A stretch of DNA of 64,000 bases, from assembly GCF_008801925.2 (NCBI RefSeq), contig NZ_CP062803.1:3100001-3164000 (forward strand), given 5' to 3'. How positions within the stretch are numbered: the first letter of the stretch is position 1; each line of letters begins with the position of its first letter. The notes below the pieces were generated by a model. It was given only the letters and a program-made list of their open reading frames with translations. It was not told the DNA's origin and made no database searches. The stretch is from Cupriavidus basilensis. Its GTDB lineage: Bacteria; Pseudomonadota; Gammaproteobacteria; Burkholderiales; Burkholderiaceae. The position numbers and the translations under genes were made by a program. Below are positions 17,466 through 27,876 of the stretch, piece by piece.

Positions 17466-19244
17466 TCAGAGTTGATCGTCCGCCAGGGCCAGCGTGCTGG
17501 CGGCGCCGCCCGTGACGATGTCGCGCAGCATCGGCGCCTGCACCAGGACATGCGCCGCGTAATGGCTGGCTGTGGCGCGCTTGGTACCGAAAGCCCGCAT
17601 CGCCCGCGCCCGCCGCGAGTTGCGCGGTAGCGGCTTCGGCCATGCGCGCCGACAGCCAGCCGCCGATCACGGTGCCCGCCAGCCGCAGGAAGGGCACGGC
17701 GCCCGCCGCGCACTGCGCGGGTTGACCGTCGTGGGCCAGCAGCCAGTCGACCGCTTCGTCCAGCGCCTGGGCAGCGGCTGCCAACGCGCGGCCGATCTGC
17801 GCCAGCACTGCATCGGGCGATTCGACCAACCGGCGCGCATCGCCGTCGATGCGGCCCAGCAGCGCCTTCAGCGTGCGCCCGCCCTCGCGTGCCAGCTTGC
17901 GGCCGATCAGGTCGTTGGCCTGGATGCCCGTGGTGCCTTCGTAGATGGTCGTGATGCGCGCGTCGCGCATGTGCTGGGAGGCGCCGGTTTCCTCGACGTA
18001 GCCCATGCCGCCATGCACCTGCACGCCGTCGGACGTGATGCCCTGCGCGCTGTCGGTACACCAGCCTTTGACCACCGGTATCAGCAGGCCGACCAGGGCC
18101 TGCGCCTGCGCGCGCTCCTGCGCATCGGCGTGGCCCGCGGCGCGGTCCATCTGACCGGCGCAGAAGTAGGCCAGCGCGCGCATGGCCTCGGTGCGGGCCT
18201 TCATGTCCATCAGCATGCGCCGCACGTCCGGGTGGCCTGCGATGGCGGTGCTGCCGCTGATCAGCGGCTTGCCCTGCACCCGCTCCAGCGCATAGGCGCG
18301 TGCGCGCTGGTAGGCGCGCTCGGAAATGCCCACGCCTTCCAGGCCAACGTTCAGCCGCGCGTGGTTCATCATGGTGAACATGCAGGCCAGCCCCTGGTGC
18401 GGCTCGCCGACCAGGTAGCCGATAGCGCCGCCGCTGTCGCCAAAACTCATCGACGCCGTGGGGCTGCCGTGGATGCCCATCTTGTGCTCAATCGACGTGC
18501 AGGCCAAGTCGTTGCGTTCGCCCAGGGTGCCATCGTCGTTGACCAGGTACTTCGGGCACAGGAACAGCGAGATGCCTTTCACCCCGGTGGCGCATCGGGT
18601 AGGCGCGCCAGCACCAGGTGCACGATGTTCTCGGCCATGTCGTGCTCGCCCCAGGTGATGAAGATCTTGTTGCCGCTGACGCGGTAGTGGTCGCCCTCGT
18701 GTACGGCACGGCTGCGCAGCGCGGCCAGGTCAGAGCCGGCCTGGGGCTCGGTGAGGTTCATGGTGCCCGTCCAGCGGCCCTCGACCATGGGTGCCAGGAA
18801 GCGGCGCTGGAGTGCGTCGCTGCCATGGTGCGCAATGGCCTCCACCGCGCCCAGCGTGAGCATCTGGCACAGGCTGAACGCGAGGTTGGACGACTTCCAC
18901 ATCTCCAGCACGGCGGTGGAGACCAGCGTGGGCAGGCCCTGGCCGCCCCATTCGGTGGCAGCGGGCATGCCGTTCCAGCCGTTCTCGCAGAAGCTGGCCC
19001 AGGCTTCGCGAAAGCCGTCGGCGGGCGTGACCCGACCATCGTGCCAGCGCGCGCCCTGCACGTCGCCGGGGCGGTTGAGCGGATCCAGCACGCCAGCGGC
19101 GTAATTAGCCGCCTCCTGCAGGATGGCCTCGACCAGGTCGGGCGTGGTTTCTTCATGGTCGGGCTGGGCGCAGATCGCGTCCAGGCCGCCGACCTCTTTC
19201 ATGGCGAACAGCATTTCGCGCAGGGGGGCTATGTAGACAGACAC
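17466..19244 (-). pseudogene. Acyl-CoA dehydrogenase (large FadE-like form), two frameshifts
   Basis: The N-terminal part (from 19244) has FAD/substrate motifs [20 protein letters not shown] and [16 protein letters not shown]. The frame slips near 18582 (a G missing before GTGAAAGGC), then continues with MFTMMNHARLNVGLEGVG and DGVQVHGGMGYVEETG. A second slip near 17590 (one extra T) must be undone to end as LALADDQL at 17466. The net length is 593 codons, typical of the ~590-residue dehydrogenases with an extra C-terminal domain. It would introduce the alpha-beta double bond into an acyl-CoA, using EtfAB encoded just downstream. It forms an operon with etfBA and probably the transporter upstream. 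Confidence 0.88.
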
Positions 19245-19268
19245 AGCGAATTTCCTTGATGGCTACGA

Positions 19269-20636
19269 TCAGGCGTTTTGCGGCGTCTGTTGCGACGGGC
19301 GCAACTCGCGTGCAGCCTCTTGCGGGCCCACCGACGCCGGGCCGCCATGCCTGATGAACGCCAGAGCGATCGAGCCGATGATTCCGAAAGCCCCGATCAC
19401 CAGGAAGTTCTGCTCCAGCGGCAGCTCAAGCGCAACGATCTGGCCGATTAGCAGCGGCGCCGCGATCGCGCCCAGGCGCCCCACGCCGGAGGCCATGCCG
19501 ATGCCGGTCGAGCGGATGGACATCGGGTAAAACTGCCCGCAGTAGGCATAGGCCACCAATTGCGCGCCGGTGGTGCAGGCGCCGACCGCGCCGATGATCA
19601 GATAACGCAGCTCGGTCGAGGTCTGGAACGTCATCAGGTACAGCAGCACGCCGCCCAGCGCATACATCCCCACCAGCACCCACTTGATGTTGAACTTGTC
19701 GGCGAGCCACCCGCCTCCCACGGCACCGATGATGGCGCCAACGTTCAGCGCGATCACGAAGCTGAGGGCAGACCCCAGGCTGTAGCCAGCCATAGCCATC
19801 AGCTTGGTCAGCCAGCTGCTGAGCGCATAGACCATGAACAGGCCCGAGAAGAAGGCGATCCAGAACAGCACCGTGCTCGGGCCTCGCCCGTCCTGGAACA
19901 GCCGGGAGACCGGCGCACCCGCCACGCGGTCGGCGGTGGGCACGACGAACTGGGCGTCCGCCGGGTGCTTGACTCCCGGCTGGAGATTACGGGCCACTTC
20001 GGCCAGTTCGCCGTTGCGGCTGCGCGAGATCAGGTAGGTCATTGATTCCGGCACCAGCTTCAGGATGAACGGAATCAGCAGGACCGGCACACCCGCTGCG
20101 ATGAAAACGACCTGCCAGCCGTACTCGCCGATCAGCTGCTTGCCGAGCACCGCGGCCAGGATGCCGCCCAGTGCGTAGCCCGAAGTCATCAGCGCCGTCA
20201 TCAGGCTGCGGATCTTCTTGGGCGAGTACTCGACCATCTGTGCCACGATGACCGGCAGCACACCGCCAATCCCCAGGCCCGCGATGAAGCGCACCACGCT
20301 GAAGCTGATGGGATCCTTGGTGAATCCGGCGGCCGCGGTGAACACGCTGAACAGCATGACGCCAATGGAGAGGGCCCAGCGCCGACCAATCCGGTCGGAC
20401 AGCGTGCCCAGAACCATGGCGCCGAACATCATGCCGAACAGGGCCGAACTGGCCATGAAACCGGCAGTCGATGCGTTCACGCCCATCTGCTGCATGATGG
20501 ACGGCAGGGCGATGCCCACCACGGCGATGTCATAGCCGTCGATGATGAGAATCAACAGGCACCACAGAAGCACCTTGGCATGAAAGCGGTTAAAGCGAGC
20601 GTCGTCGGCGAGCTTCTGCATGTCGATTTGGCACAC
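19269..20636 (-). CDS. MFS aromatic/organic-acid:H+ symporter (AAHS family)
   Basis: 455 residues from a GTG at 20634-20636, chosen because AGGAGA lies 8 bases upstream; an ATG five codons later is an alternative. Twelve hydrophobic segments; the first contains IIDGYDIAVVGIALPSIMQQ, the AAHS signature with DGYD, followed by the MFS loop motif GTLSDRIGRRWAL. Relatives (PcaK, BenK, MhpT types) import aromatic or short organic acids with protons. It likely brings in the acid degraded by this island. It ends 25 bases before the dehydrogenase gene. Intact. Confidence 0.88.
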   Translation of the reverse strand: MCQIDMQKLADDARFNRFHAKVLLWCLLILIIDGYDIAVVGIALPSIMQQMGVNASTAGFMASSALFGMMFGAMVLGTLSDRIGRRWALSIGVMLFSVFTAAAGFTKDPISFSVVRFIAGLGIGGVLPVIVAQMVEYSPKKIRSLMTALMTSGYALGGILAAVLGKQLIGEYGWQVVFIAAGVPVLLIPFILKLVPESMTYLISRSRNGELAEVARNLQPGVKHPADAQFVVPTADRVAGAPVSRLFQDGRGPSTVLFWIAFFSGLFMVYALSSWLTKLMAMAGYSLGSALSFVIALNVGAIIGAVGGGWLADKFNIKWVLVGMYALGGVLLYLMTFQTSTELRYLIIGAVGACTTGAQLVAYAYCGQFYPMSIRSTGIGMASGVGRLGAIAAPLLIGQIVALELPLEQNFLVIGAFGIIGSIALAFIRHGGPASVGPQEAARELRPSQQTPQNA

Positions 20637-20739
20637 GTGTTTGTCTCCTTTGAGTTAGGCTCTGGATCGTGGGGCGGCGGTCATCGCCGCTCCGCTACAT
20701 GTCGTCCAGCGCACACAAGGAATCCTAGGTGCCGGTGCT

Positions 20740-21356
20740 GCGAGCCGCGATGACGAAGCGCCCCGATCGAATGACAAACGGCCCCTTTCTGAGAGCACTG
20801 TTCAAGTGCGCCAAGAGGTCAGGCGTCAAGCTGAATATGGTCGCCGCGTGCGGCTGATATTCCAGCACGAAGGGCGCTTCTGCCTGCTGGGAACACCCCG
20901 GCAGTGTTGGGTGCCCAGGGGCTCGCGCCCCATCGTCGGCGCACGCCTCAACGCCAGACCCTGTACGGCCTTCGCCGCCGTCAGCACGCACGATGGCGTG
21001 ATTGACTCTCTGGTGCTGCCCTGGGCCAACGCTGAGACGATGCAGGTGTTCCTGGCCGAGATGGCGCGACGCCATGCCGTCGATTTCATCATGATGGTCA
21101 TGGATCAGGCGGGTTGGCACATCGCGGGTCACTTGGATGTGCCACAGAATATGCGCCTAGAGTTTCTGCCAGCCTTGAGCTGAACCCGGTCGAGCATCTG
21201 TGGAAGGTGCCGTGCCAGGATTGGTTTGCCAACACGGTGTTCAAAGAACTGGAGGCCGTACACGACGCGCTGGTGCAAGGACTCATTGCTCTCGAAACAC
21301 ATCAGCAAAGAACCCAGTCAATGACAGGCTTGATTGGGTTACTTCTATATCCTTGA
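20740..21356 (+). pseudogene. IS630-family transposase remnant
   Basis: Two adjacent frames carry the C-terminal catalytic half of an IS630-type transposase: VRLIFQHEGRF, APRGSRP-like WVPRGSRPIVGARLN, MMVMDQAGWHIAGHL (second Asp) and, after a frame change near 21175, ELNPVEHLW (Glu). The expected first catalytic Asp in FQDE is His here, the N-terminal HTH half is missing, and the segment around the final motif has lost codons. No flanking inverted repeats or TA duplications could be recognised. The element is dead and lies between the transporter and the MBL gene, so it may have taken part in building the island. Confidence 0.75.
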
Positions 21357-21371
21357 GGGCAAATTAGTGCA

Positions 21372-22414
21372 TCAGGCGAGCCGATAGCGCATTGCGCCGT
21401 CTTCGTCTTCTGCAGACACGATTTCCGCACGCTGGTCGAGATAGTTTAGGTGGGCGAGCGTCTCTCCGGTCGAGAGGTTGAGGTGCATTTGCTCCGCAAC
21501 AATGGACGAACGGTACAGGGCGCGAACCAGGTCGATGACCCTCAGAGGCTGCGCAAGTTGTTGCCTGACGCGGTCGGTGCCTCTGACGGTGCTCGCACGC
21601 AGTTGCTCCAACCGTAGGTGCAGGCCATGGAAAGGTTCGTTGTGGGCAGGCAGAATCAGGGCGCTCCCAGGTACGCGTTGCATCAACCGGTCGATGGAAT
21701 CGAGCCAGCCCTGCAGAGGATTCGCATGCGGCTCGGTGGCGTACACGGAGGTATTGGAACTGATCCTGGGAAGAACCTGATCCCCCGATATCAGCAAATC
21801 CAGTTCGCGCGAGTAGAAGCACGCGTGCTCGGGAATGTCCTGTGCCGACGATGACTTCCCATTCCTGGTCCCCGATCCGCAACATCTGGCCATCCGTGAG
21901 CCGCACAAAGCTGTCAGGCAATGGATGGATCATTTTACCGAAGTCACCGAACCGGGTGCGGTACTCATCCACCTCGGTGTCGCTCCATCCGGCCCTCCGA
22001 TAGAAGCGAACGCCATCGACTGGCGCTTCCCGCCCCGTATCGGCAAGCATCACCCGACAGCTCAAATACTCGTCTCGTGTCATCCAAAGCGCGCATTCGA
22101 AGCGACGTGTCAACCATCCCGCCATGCCCACATGATCCGGGTGCATGTGCGTCGCTATCACACGGGAGATGGGTCGGCCGGCTAGCGGCCTGCGGAGCGA
22201 GCAAGGCGAGCCACGCGTTCCTGACGTCCACGCTGCGAATGCCCGTGTCCACGACCGCCCAACCAGGACCGTCGCTCAATGCCCAGAGGTTGATGTGATC
22301 CAGGGAAAACGGCAGCGGCATGCGCAGCCACAGCACACCAGGCTTGATTTCCGTGGCTTGGCCAGGGAGTGGGAGATCCGAGAACGGATACGAGTGCCGG
22401 GGCTGCGTGGGTCA
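21372..22414 (-). pseudogene. Metallo-beta-lactamase-fold hydrolase, frameshifted
   Basis: From the ATG at 22412-22414 the product must be read in several frames with slips near 22350, 22180 and 21845. It gives WALSDGPGWAVVDTGIRS, the zinc motif RVIATHMHPDHVGMAGW (HxHxDH), GTGHSPEHACFYS, ISGDQVLPRIS and ILPAHNEPFHGL, all landmarks of the glyoxalase-II/LACTB2-like branch, in about 348 residues. MBL-fold proteins of this type are often found with acyl-CoA catabolic genes, where they may hydrolyse thioesters or ring lactones. The exact reaction here is unknown. Confidence 0.75.
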
Positions 22415-22803
22415 TGATGCTTGATTTACATTCTGGCAGTGCTGCTCCTAATGGCGCAGAGCCATCACTCCTATGCAGTGCGAGCTCAGTTTTAGCTTAG
22501 GAAGCTTAGAAGTCAGCCTCAACGGTGGCAATGACGAATGACCTCGATAGGCTGACGGAAAGCGTCTGCTTCCTGGCGCAGCCTGTCGCTGCGCTGCCGT
22601 CGGTGCAACTGCCAGGGCTGCAAACAGTCTCTTGAGCGCACGAAAGCCTCGCTCGATGTGGGCCAAGACCCGGCAGCTATGAAGGCGCCGATCTTCTCGG
22701 TGGTCGGCTACAGCCTCGTGGCCGTGCCGGAATTGGTCGAATGCCTCTATGTAGGGTGCTGCGGGCTACGCGAGCGGGCGCGGTAGGCTCCCGGCGCTGC
22801 CGG
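22415..22803. other. Intergenic stretch, possible transposase debris
   Basis: No intact gene. On the minus strand a 72-codon frame begins LAHIERGFRALKR-like sequence that recalls an IS4/IS1634-type transposase C-terminus, but the match is too short to assign. The right part (about 22747-22803) probably encodes the last residues of the AraC regulator in another frame (VWTGSAPGAYRARS if two missing G are restored). Confidence 0.35.
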
Positions 22804-23783
22804 TCAGACCTTGAAGGCGCGCTGGAAGGCGGTGCTGTCGGTGAAGCCCAGGTCGGCGGCGATGGCGATGAGCGAGGCTTCGCTGCTGGTTAGGCGCACG
22901 ATCGCCATGTCGCGCCGCAGTTGGTCCTTCAGTGCCTGGAAGGAAGTGCCCTCGGTGGCCAGGTGCCGCTGCAACGCACTCACCGACATATGCAGGCGCT
23001 GCGCGGTGACGGGCAGGTCGGGCCATTCGGGGTTGGCCAGCTGCAGCACCATGCGGACCCGCGCGCTGGCGCTGCGCTCGTTCAGGTGCGGCCCCACCAC
23101 GTTGCCCGGCGTGGCGCGCAGAAAGGACTGCAGCGCGTCCCGATCGCGCCGCACCGGCAGTTTGAAGGCGTCGGCGTCGAACCAGGCGGCCGTGCGCGGC
23201 TGCCCGAAGCACAGCGAACCGGAAAGATGCGCCCGTAGCTCATCGCATGGAGCGGCAGCGCAAAATTGAAGTCGAATCGCTGCGGCACCAGCCGGCCGCC
23301 GTGCAGCCACAGCAACAAGCGCCAGAACACGCGCAGCAGATGTGCATGAAGGAATTCGGCATGTGCGCCCGGGCCGCCGCGCATCTCCAGCGCGAAGCCC
23401 CCCAGCGCGCCCTCGGTCACGGGCACCAGCGTCACGTCGTCCTGCAGCAGGGCGAAGGATTCGCTCAGGCGACGCAGGGCGCATGACAACGAATGGGCAG
23501 TGAACGCGCTGCGCACCATTAGCGCGAAGCTGCCCGGGCGCATGGGTCGCTCATGTAGGTAGCCCAGGCACTCGTCGTTCAGGCTGTCCTTGACAGCGAT
23601 AAATAGCGCGTTGAACTGCTCCACGGTTACGCGCGAATCCTCGAGCTCCAGCAGCGATTCGCTGATGCCGGCGCGCCCCAGCACGCCCTTCAGCCATTCT
23701 TGCGTGGCCAGCCCCTTGCCGCGCGCGCCGTCCAGCAGGCCATGCACGGCAAAGATAGGAGCGGTGAAGACGGGTTGCAGCAT
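22804..23783 (-). pseudogene. AraC-family transcriptional regulator, frameshifted
   Basis: From the ATG at 23783: an N-terminal ligand-binding domain of the arabinose-binding AraC type (LARGKGLATQEWLKGVL-like start, ELEDSRVTVEQFNALF), then after a slip near 23220 the C-terminal double HTH (LHMSVSALQRHLATEGTSFQ; IAIAADLGFTDSTAFQRAFK). The stop at 22804 comes abruptly after AFK; the usual WTGSAPGAYR tail is present in other frames, so the true end is probably near 22747. It is divergent from the acyl-CoA operon that starts at 23978, and the 194-bp gap between them (23784-23977) should hold both promoters. It is the best candidate for substrate-responsive control of the island. Confidence 0.82.
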
Positions 23784-23977
23784 TGCGTGTGATCGAAGGA
23801 GCCAACGCCGGTCGCGCGGGCCAAAAGAAGTTATTTGTCAGTTGATTGAGGCAATCCGCTATCGCCCTTGCAGGGGCCAATTATTACGATTGTCGCATCC
23901 CCAAAAACACTTCGGCAGTGGCGCTGTGCGGAACGCCCGGTGCGGGGTCAGAAGCCAACATACAAGGAGACATGCCC

Positions 23978-25117
23978 ATGCTGCCACAGCTGTATCGCCA
24001 CGCCTGGATGGACCACGAGATCGACGCTTTTCGCGAGCAGGTGCGTCGCTACGTTGCCGCCGAATTCACTCCCCGGCTCGACGAATGGCGCCGCCAGGCC
24101 ATCCCGCGCGAGGTCTGGCGTCCGTTCGGCGGGATGAGCTTTCTGCTGCCCGAGATGCCCGAGACCTATGGTGGTGCCGGCGCCAGCCTCGCCTACCAGC
24201 TGGTGGTGCAGGACGAACTGGCCAAGGCCGAGATGCCGGTCAATATCGCGGTGCACACCATCGCTTCGCATTACATCCTGGACTTTGGCACCGAAGCGCA
24301 AAAGCAGCGCTGGCTGCCCAAGGTGACGAACGGCGAGATGCTGGCCGCAATCGCGATGACCGAGCCGGGCTGCGGCTCGGATCTGAAGGCCATCTCCACG
24401 GGCCCGGCGCGACGGCGACTACTACGTGATCGACGGCGCCAAGACCTTCATCACCAACGGCTTCACCGGAAACCTGCTGATCGTCGCGGCGCGCACCAGT
24501 GGCGCGGGCAGCAAAGGGTGTCGCTGTTCGTACTGGAGACCGAGAACCTGCCAGGCTTTCGTGTGGGCCGCCTGCTTGAAAAGATTGGCATGCAGGCCTC
24601 GGACACGGCGGAGCTCTTCTTCGACAGCGTGCGCGTTCCAGCCGACCAACTGCTGGGGAGCGTTGAAGGCCAAGGCTTTGGGCAACTGATGGGCGCGCTG
24701 CCCTACGAGCGCATGGTCATTGCAGTGCCGGCGGCGGCCGTCATCGACCGGGCGTTGGAGCTCACCATCGAATACACGAAGCAGCGCAAGATATTCGGTG
24801 CGCCTCTGTTCGACATGCAGACAACGCGCCAAAAGCTGGCCGAGATGGCGACCATCGCGCATGTGGTGCGCAGCTTCGTCAACGACTGTACACAGAGACT
24901 GCTGGACGGCACACTCGACAACGAGGCCGCCTACATGGCCAAGTGGTGGTGCACCGAACAGCAGTGCCGCGTGGTGGACGAGTGTCTCCAATTGTTCGGC
25001 GGCTACGGCTACATGGCCGAGTATCCGATCGCGCGGATGTATGCCGCTTCGCGAGTGCAGAAGATCTACGGCGGCGCCAACGAGGTCCTGAAAGACCTGG
25101 TTTCGAGGAAGCTGTGA
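23978..25117 (+). CDS. Acyl-CoA dehydrogenase (short, ~380 aa form) with an internal out-of-frame segment
   Basis: Start at the ATG at 23978, 7 bases after AAGGAGA. 379 residues. N-terminal helices, then AIAMTEPGCGSDLKAIST (flavin/substrate contact), SDTAELFFDSVRVPADQLLG, IEYTKQRKIFGAPLFDMQ and the C-terminal LQLFGGYGYMAEYPIARMY. Residues about 146-180 are out of frame: an extra G near 24411 and a missing G near 24517 compensate each other, and the correct strand (IDGAKTFITNGFTGNLLIVA) lies in another frame. It would oxidise an acyl-CoA with electrons going to EtfAB. First gene of the plus-strand operon; its stop is 2 bases before the next ATG. Confidence 0.88.
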   Translation: MLPQLYRHAWMDHEIDAFREQVRRYVAAEFTPRLDEWRRQAIPREVWRPFGGMSFLLPEMPETYGGAGASLAYQLVVQDELAKAEMPVNIAVHTIASHYILDFGTEAQKQRWLPKVTNGEMLAAIAMTEPGCGSDLKAISTGPARRRLLRDRRRQDLHHQRLHRKPADRRGAHQWRGQQRVSLFVLETENLPGFRVGRLLEKIGMQASDTAELFFDSVRVPADQLLGSVEGQGFGQLMGALPYERMVIAVPAAAVIDRALELTIEYTKQRKIFGAPLFDMQTTRQKLAEMATIAHVVRSFVNDCTQRLLDGTLDNEAAYMAKWWCTEQQCRVVDECLQLFGGYGYMAEYPIARMYAASRVQKIYGGANEVLKDLVSRKL

Positions 25118-25119
25118 AC

Positions 25120-26187
25120 ATGCCGCACACGCTGCAGTTGCCTCTGCACGGCGTCCGTGTGGTGGAGTTTGAGGGCATCGGTCCAGGCCCTCTGGCCGCC
25201 AGGATGCTGGTCGACATGGGCGCCGAGGTGATCGCGCTGGCACGGGCCGAGCAGGCTGCTGGGGCGCAGCGGCTGGGCGGGGCGGTGGAGAACCCGCTGC
25301 ACCGCGGCAAGAAGGTCGAGGTCATCGACCTGAAGTCGCCCGGTGGCAAGGCGCGCGCACTGGAACTGATTGCCCAGGCCGACGCTCTGATCGAAGGCTT
25401 TCGCCCAAGGGTGATGGAGCGGCTGGGCTTCGGCCCCGCAGATTGCGCGGCGCTCAATCCCCGGCTGGTCTATGGCCGGATGACGGGCTGGGGCCAGGAC
25501 GGGCCACTTGCCCACGCCGCGGGCCACGACCTGAACTACGTCGCGCTGACGGGCCTGCTGTCGCTGTCGGCGCACAGGGGGCAGGCGCCCATCGTGCCGC
25601 CCTCGGTACTCGGGGACGGTGCCGGGGCGCTAGGCATGGCTTTTGGCATCGCCTGCGCGCTGGTCGATGCACGGGCCACCGGCCGTGGCCGGGTTGTGGA
25701 CGCAGCCATCGTGGACATCGTGGCCATGCTGGGCACGCTGGTGCACTGGATTCGCGCCAACGGGCAGATCGACGGCGCACAGCCGAGCCCGTTCCACGAT
25801 TCGCCGTTCTATGACGTGTACGTCTGCGCCGACGGCGGCTTCATCAGCCTCGGCGCGATCGAGCCGCCGTTCTACGCATTGCTGTTGTCCAAGTTGGGCC
25901 TGGCGGACGTGAACCCTGCAGACCAGTACGACACGGCGGCGTGGCCAGCGTTGAAGGAGCGCATCGCGGCCCTCATCCGCACCCAGCCCCAGGCGCACTG
26001 GTGCGCGCTGCTTGAAGGCAGCGACGCCTGCTTTGCACCCGTGCTCAGCCTGGCCGAGGCAGTGCGGCATCCGCACAACGCGGCACGGGGCATCTACCAG
26101 ACCACCTCTTTCGGCGCCATCGAAGCGGCCTCGGCCCCACGGTTCCAGGCACTCAACGCAACCACCACCCAGGAGACAAAGAAATGA
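25120..26187 (+). CDS. CaiB/BaiF-fold CoA protein, alpha-methylacyl-CoA racemase type
   Basis: 355 residues from the ATG at 25120-25122 with GAGGA upstream. N-terminal Rossmann part (GVRVVEFEGIGPGPLAARML), LIEGFRPRVMERLGFGP, then the racemase catalytic features: His in GHDLNYVALTG, Asp in LGDGAGALGMAFG and Glu in LGAIEPPFY. The last is characteristic of AMACR rather than of CoA transferases. It would epimerise the alpha-methyl centre of an acyl-CoA so that the dehydrogenase can act; a CoA-transferase role is the alternative. Overlaps the ligase start by 4 bases. Intact. Confidence 0.88.
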   Translation: MPHTLQLPLHGVRVVEFEGIGPGPLAARMLVDMGAEVIALARAEQAAGAQRLGGAVENPLHRGKKVEVIDLKSPGGKARALELIAQADALIEGFRPRVMERLGFGPADCAALNPRLVYGRMTGWGQDGPLAHAAGHDLNYVALTGLLSLSAHRGQAPIVPPSVLGDGAGALGMAFGIACALVDARATGRGRVVDAAIVDIVAMLGTLVHWIRANGQIDGAQPSPFHDSPFYDVYVCADGGFISLGAIEPPFYALLLSKLGLADVNPADQYDTAAWPALKERIAALIRTQPQAHWCALLEGSDACFAPVLSLAEAVRHPHNAARGIYQTTSFGAIEAASAPRFQALNATTTQETKK

Positions 26188-27849
26188 CTGCTACCACCCA
26201 CATCGTCCGCGGCTGCCCGTCCACCACGGGCAACGACCGCCAGCTCAACACCACGACGCTGATCCGGCACGCCGCGCGCACCCATGGGGACCAGGAGATC
26301 GTCTACCGCACACCCGATGGCGGCTGGGATCGCTACACCTACGCGGACTGCTACGCGCGCATCTGCCGCAGCGCCAATGCACTGCGCGCGCTCGGTGTCG
26401 AGCCCGGCGACCGGGTCGGCATCCTGGACTGGAACAGCCGACGTCACTTCGAGCTGTACTGGTCTATTCCCGGCCTGGGTGCTGTCATGTTGCAGATGAA
26501 TCTGCGCCTGGGCCCAGAGGACCTGGGCTACGTGGTCGACCACAGCAAGGTGTCCTACGTTTGCGTAGACGAGTCATTGCTACCCCTTGCCGAATCCGTC
26601 GCAGCGAATTCGCCCCAGATCAAGGGCTGGATTGTCATGACCGACAAGCCGCTGGACCAGATCAAGACCACGCTGAAACCGCTGCTGCACTACGAAGACC
26701 TGCTGGCCGCCGCCGACACGAAGATCGACTGGCCCGAGATCGACGAAACCTCGGCCTACAGCGCCTGCTATACCACCGGCACCACAGGCAAGCCCAAGGG
26801 CGTGTACTACTCGCACCGCGGCATCTATCTGCACTCCACGGCCATGGCCACCAATCTGGGCATGACGCTGGACGACTGCGTCATGCTCATCACGCCCATG
26901 TTCCACGGGCAGTTGGGGCCTGCCACAGGCCGCCACGCTGCTGGCCGACAAGATCGTGCTGCCGGGCCGCTACGCTGCCGAAGACACCAAGCCGCTGGTT
27001 GACGCCATGATCGCTGAGGGTGTGACCATCACCAACGGCGCACCGGCCATCTTCCAGCCCATGCTGCAGTACATCGAGACGATGCAGGTCAAGCCGGACT
27101 TCAGCCGCATGCGCATGCTGTCTGGCGCCTCCGAGCCGCCGCTGTCGATGATGATCGGTTTCTACGACCTCACGGGTGCTGAGGTGGTGCACGCCTACGG
27201 CGCCACCGAAGCCACGACGCTGGTGACGATGAACCGCCTCAAGTCCACGCTCAAGAAGCGCTTGACCGAGGAAGAGAAGTGGAACCTCAAGCGCAAGCAG
27301 GGTCTGGTGCTGACCGGGGTGGATATTCGCATCCTCGATGCCGACGACAAGGACTTGCCGCACGACGGAAAGTCAGCGGGCGAGATTTGCGTGCGCGGCC
27401 CCTGGATCACGGCCAGATACCACGACATGCCTGATTCCGCAGACCGTTTCCTGGAAGACGGCTGGTGGCGCTCGGGCGATGTCGGAACGGTGGACGAGAA
27501 CGGTTACCTCAAAGTTACCGACCGCATCAAGGACGTGATCAAGAGCGGCGGCGAATGGATTTCTTCCATCGACATGGAAAACCTGCTCATGGGCCACCCC
27601 GCCGTGCGCGACGCCGCCGTGGTCGGCGTTCCGCATTCGAAGTGGCAGGAACGGCCACTAGCCCTGGTGGTGCTCAAGCCCGACCAGCAGGCGACCCAGG
27701 AACAACTGAAGGAGTACCTGGGCAGCGCCTTCGCCAAGTGGCAGTGGCCGGATCAGGTCCTGTTCGTCGAAGCCATCCCCAAGACCAGCGTCGGCAAGCT
27801 CGACAAGAAGCGCATCCGCGCCGAGCATGCGGGCCGCTACGCCGAGTGA
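26184..27849 (+). pseudogene. Acyl-CoA ligase (AMP-forming), one frameshift
   Basis: ATG at 26184 with CAGGAG upstream. The first frame has the P-loop SACYTTGTTGKPKGVYYSHR (A3 motif); the frame breaks near 26920 after ITPMFHG, and the second frame continues with HAYGATEATTLVTM (A5), [20 protein letters not shown] (A7), [17 protein letters not shown] (A8) and PKTSVGKLDKKRIRA (catalytic Lys, A10). Restored length is about 555 residues, like medium- and long-chain fatty-acyl-CoA synthetases. It activates the substrate acid with ATP and CoA, the entry step of the pathway. Confidence 0.9.
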
Positions 27850-27876
27850 GCCAACCTTTTGAACCAGGAGAACAAC

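Noticed and set aside
22448..22666. Minus-strand 72-codon frame with HIERGFRALK, resembling a transposase C-terminus
   Set aside because: Only about ten residues resemble the family; not enough to call an IS.
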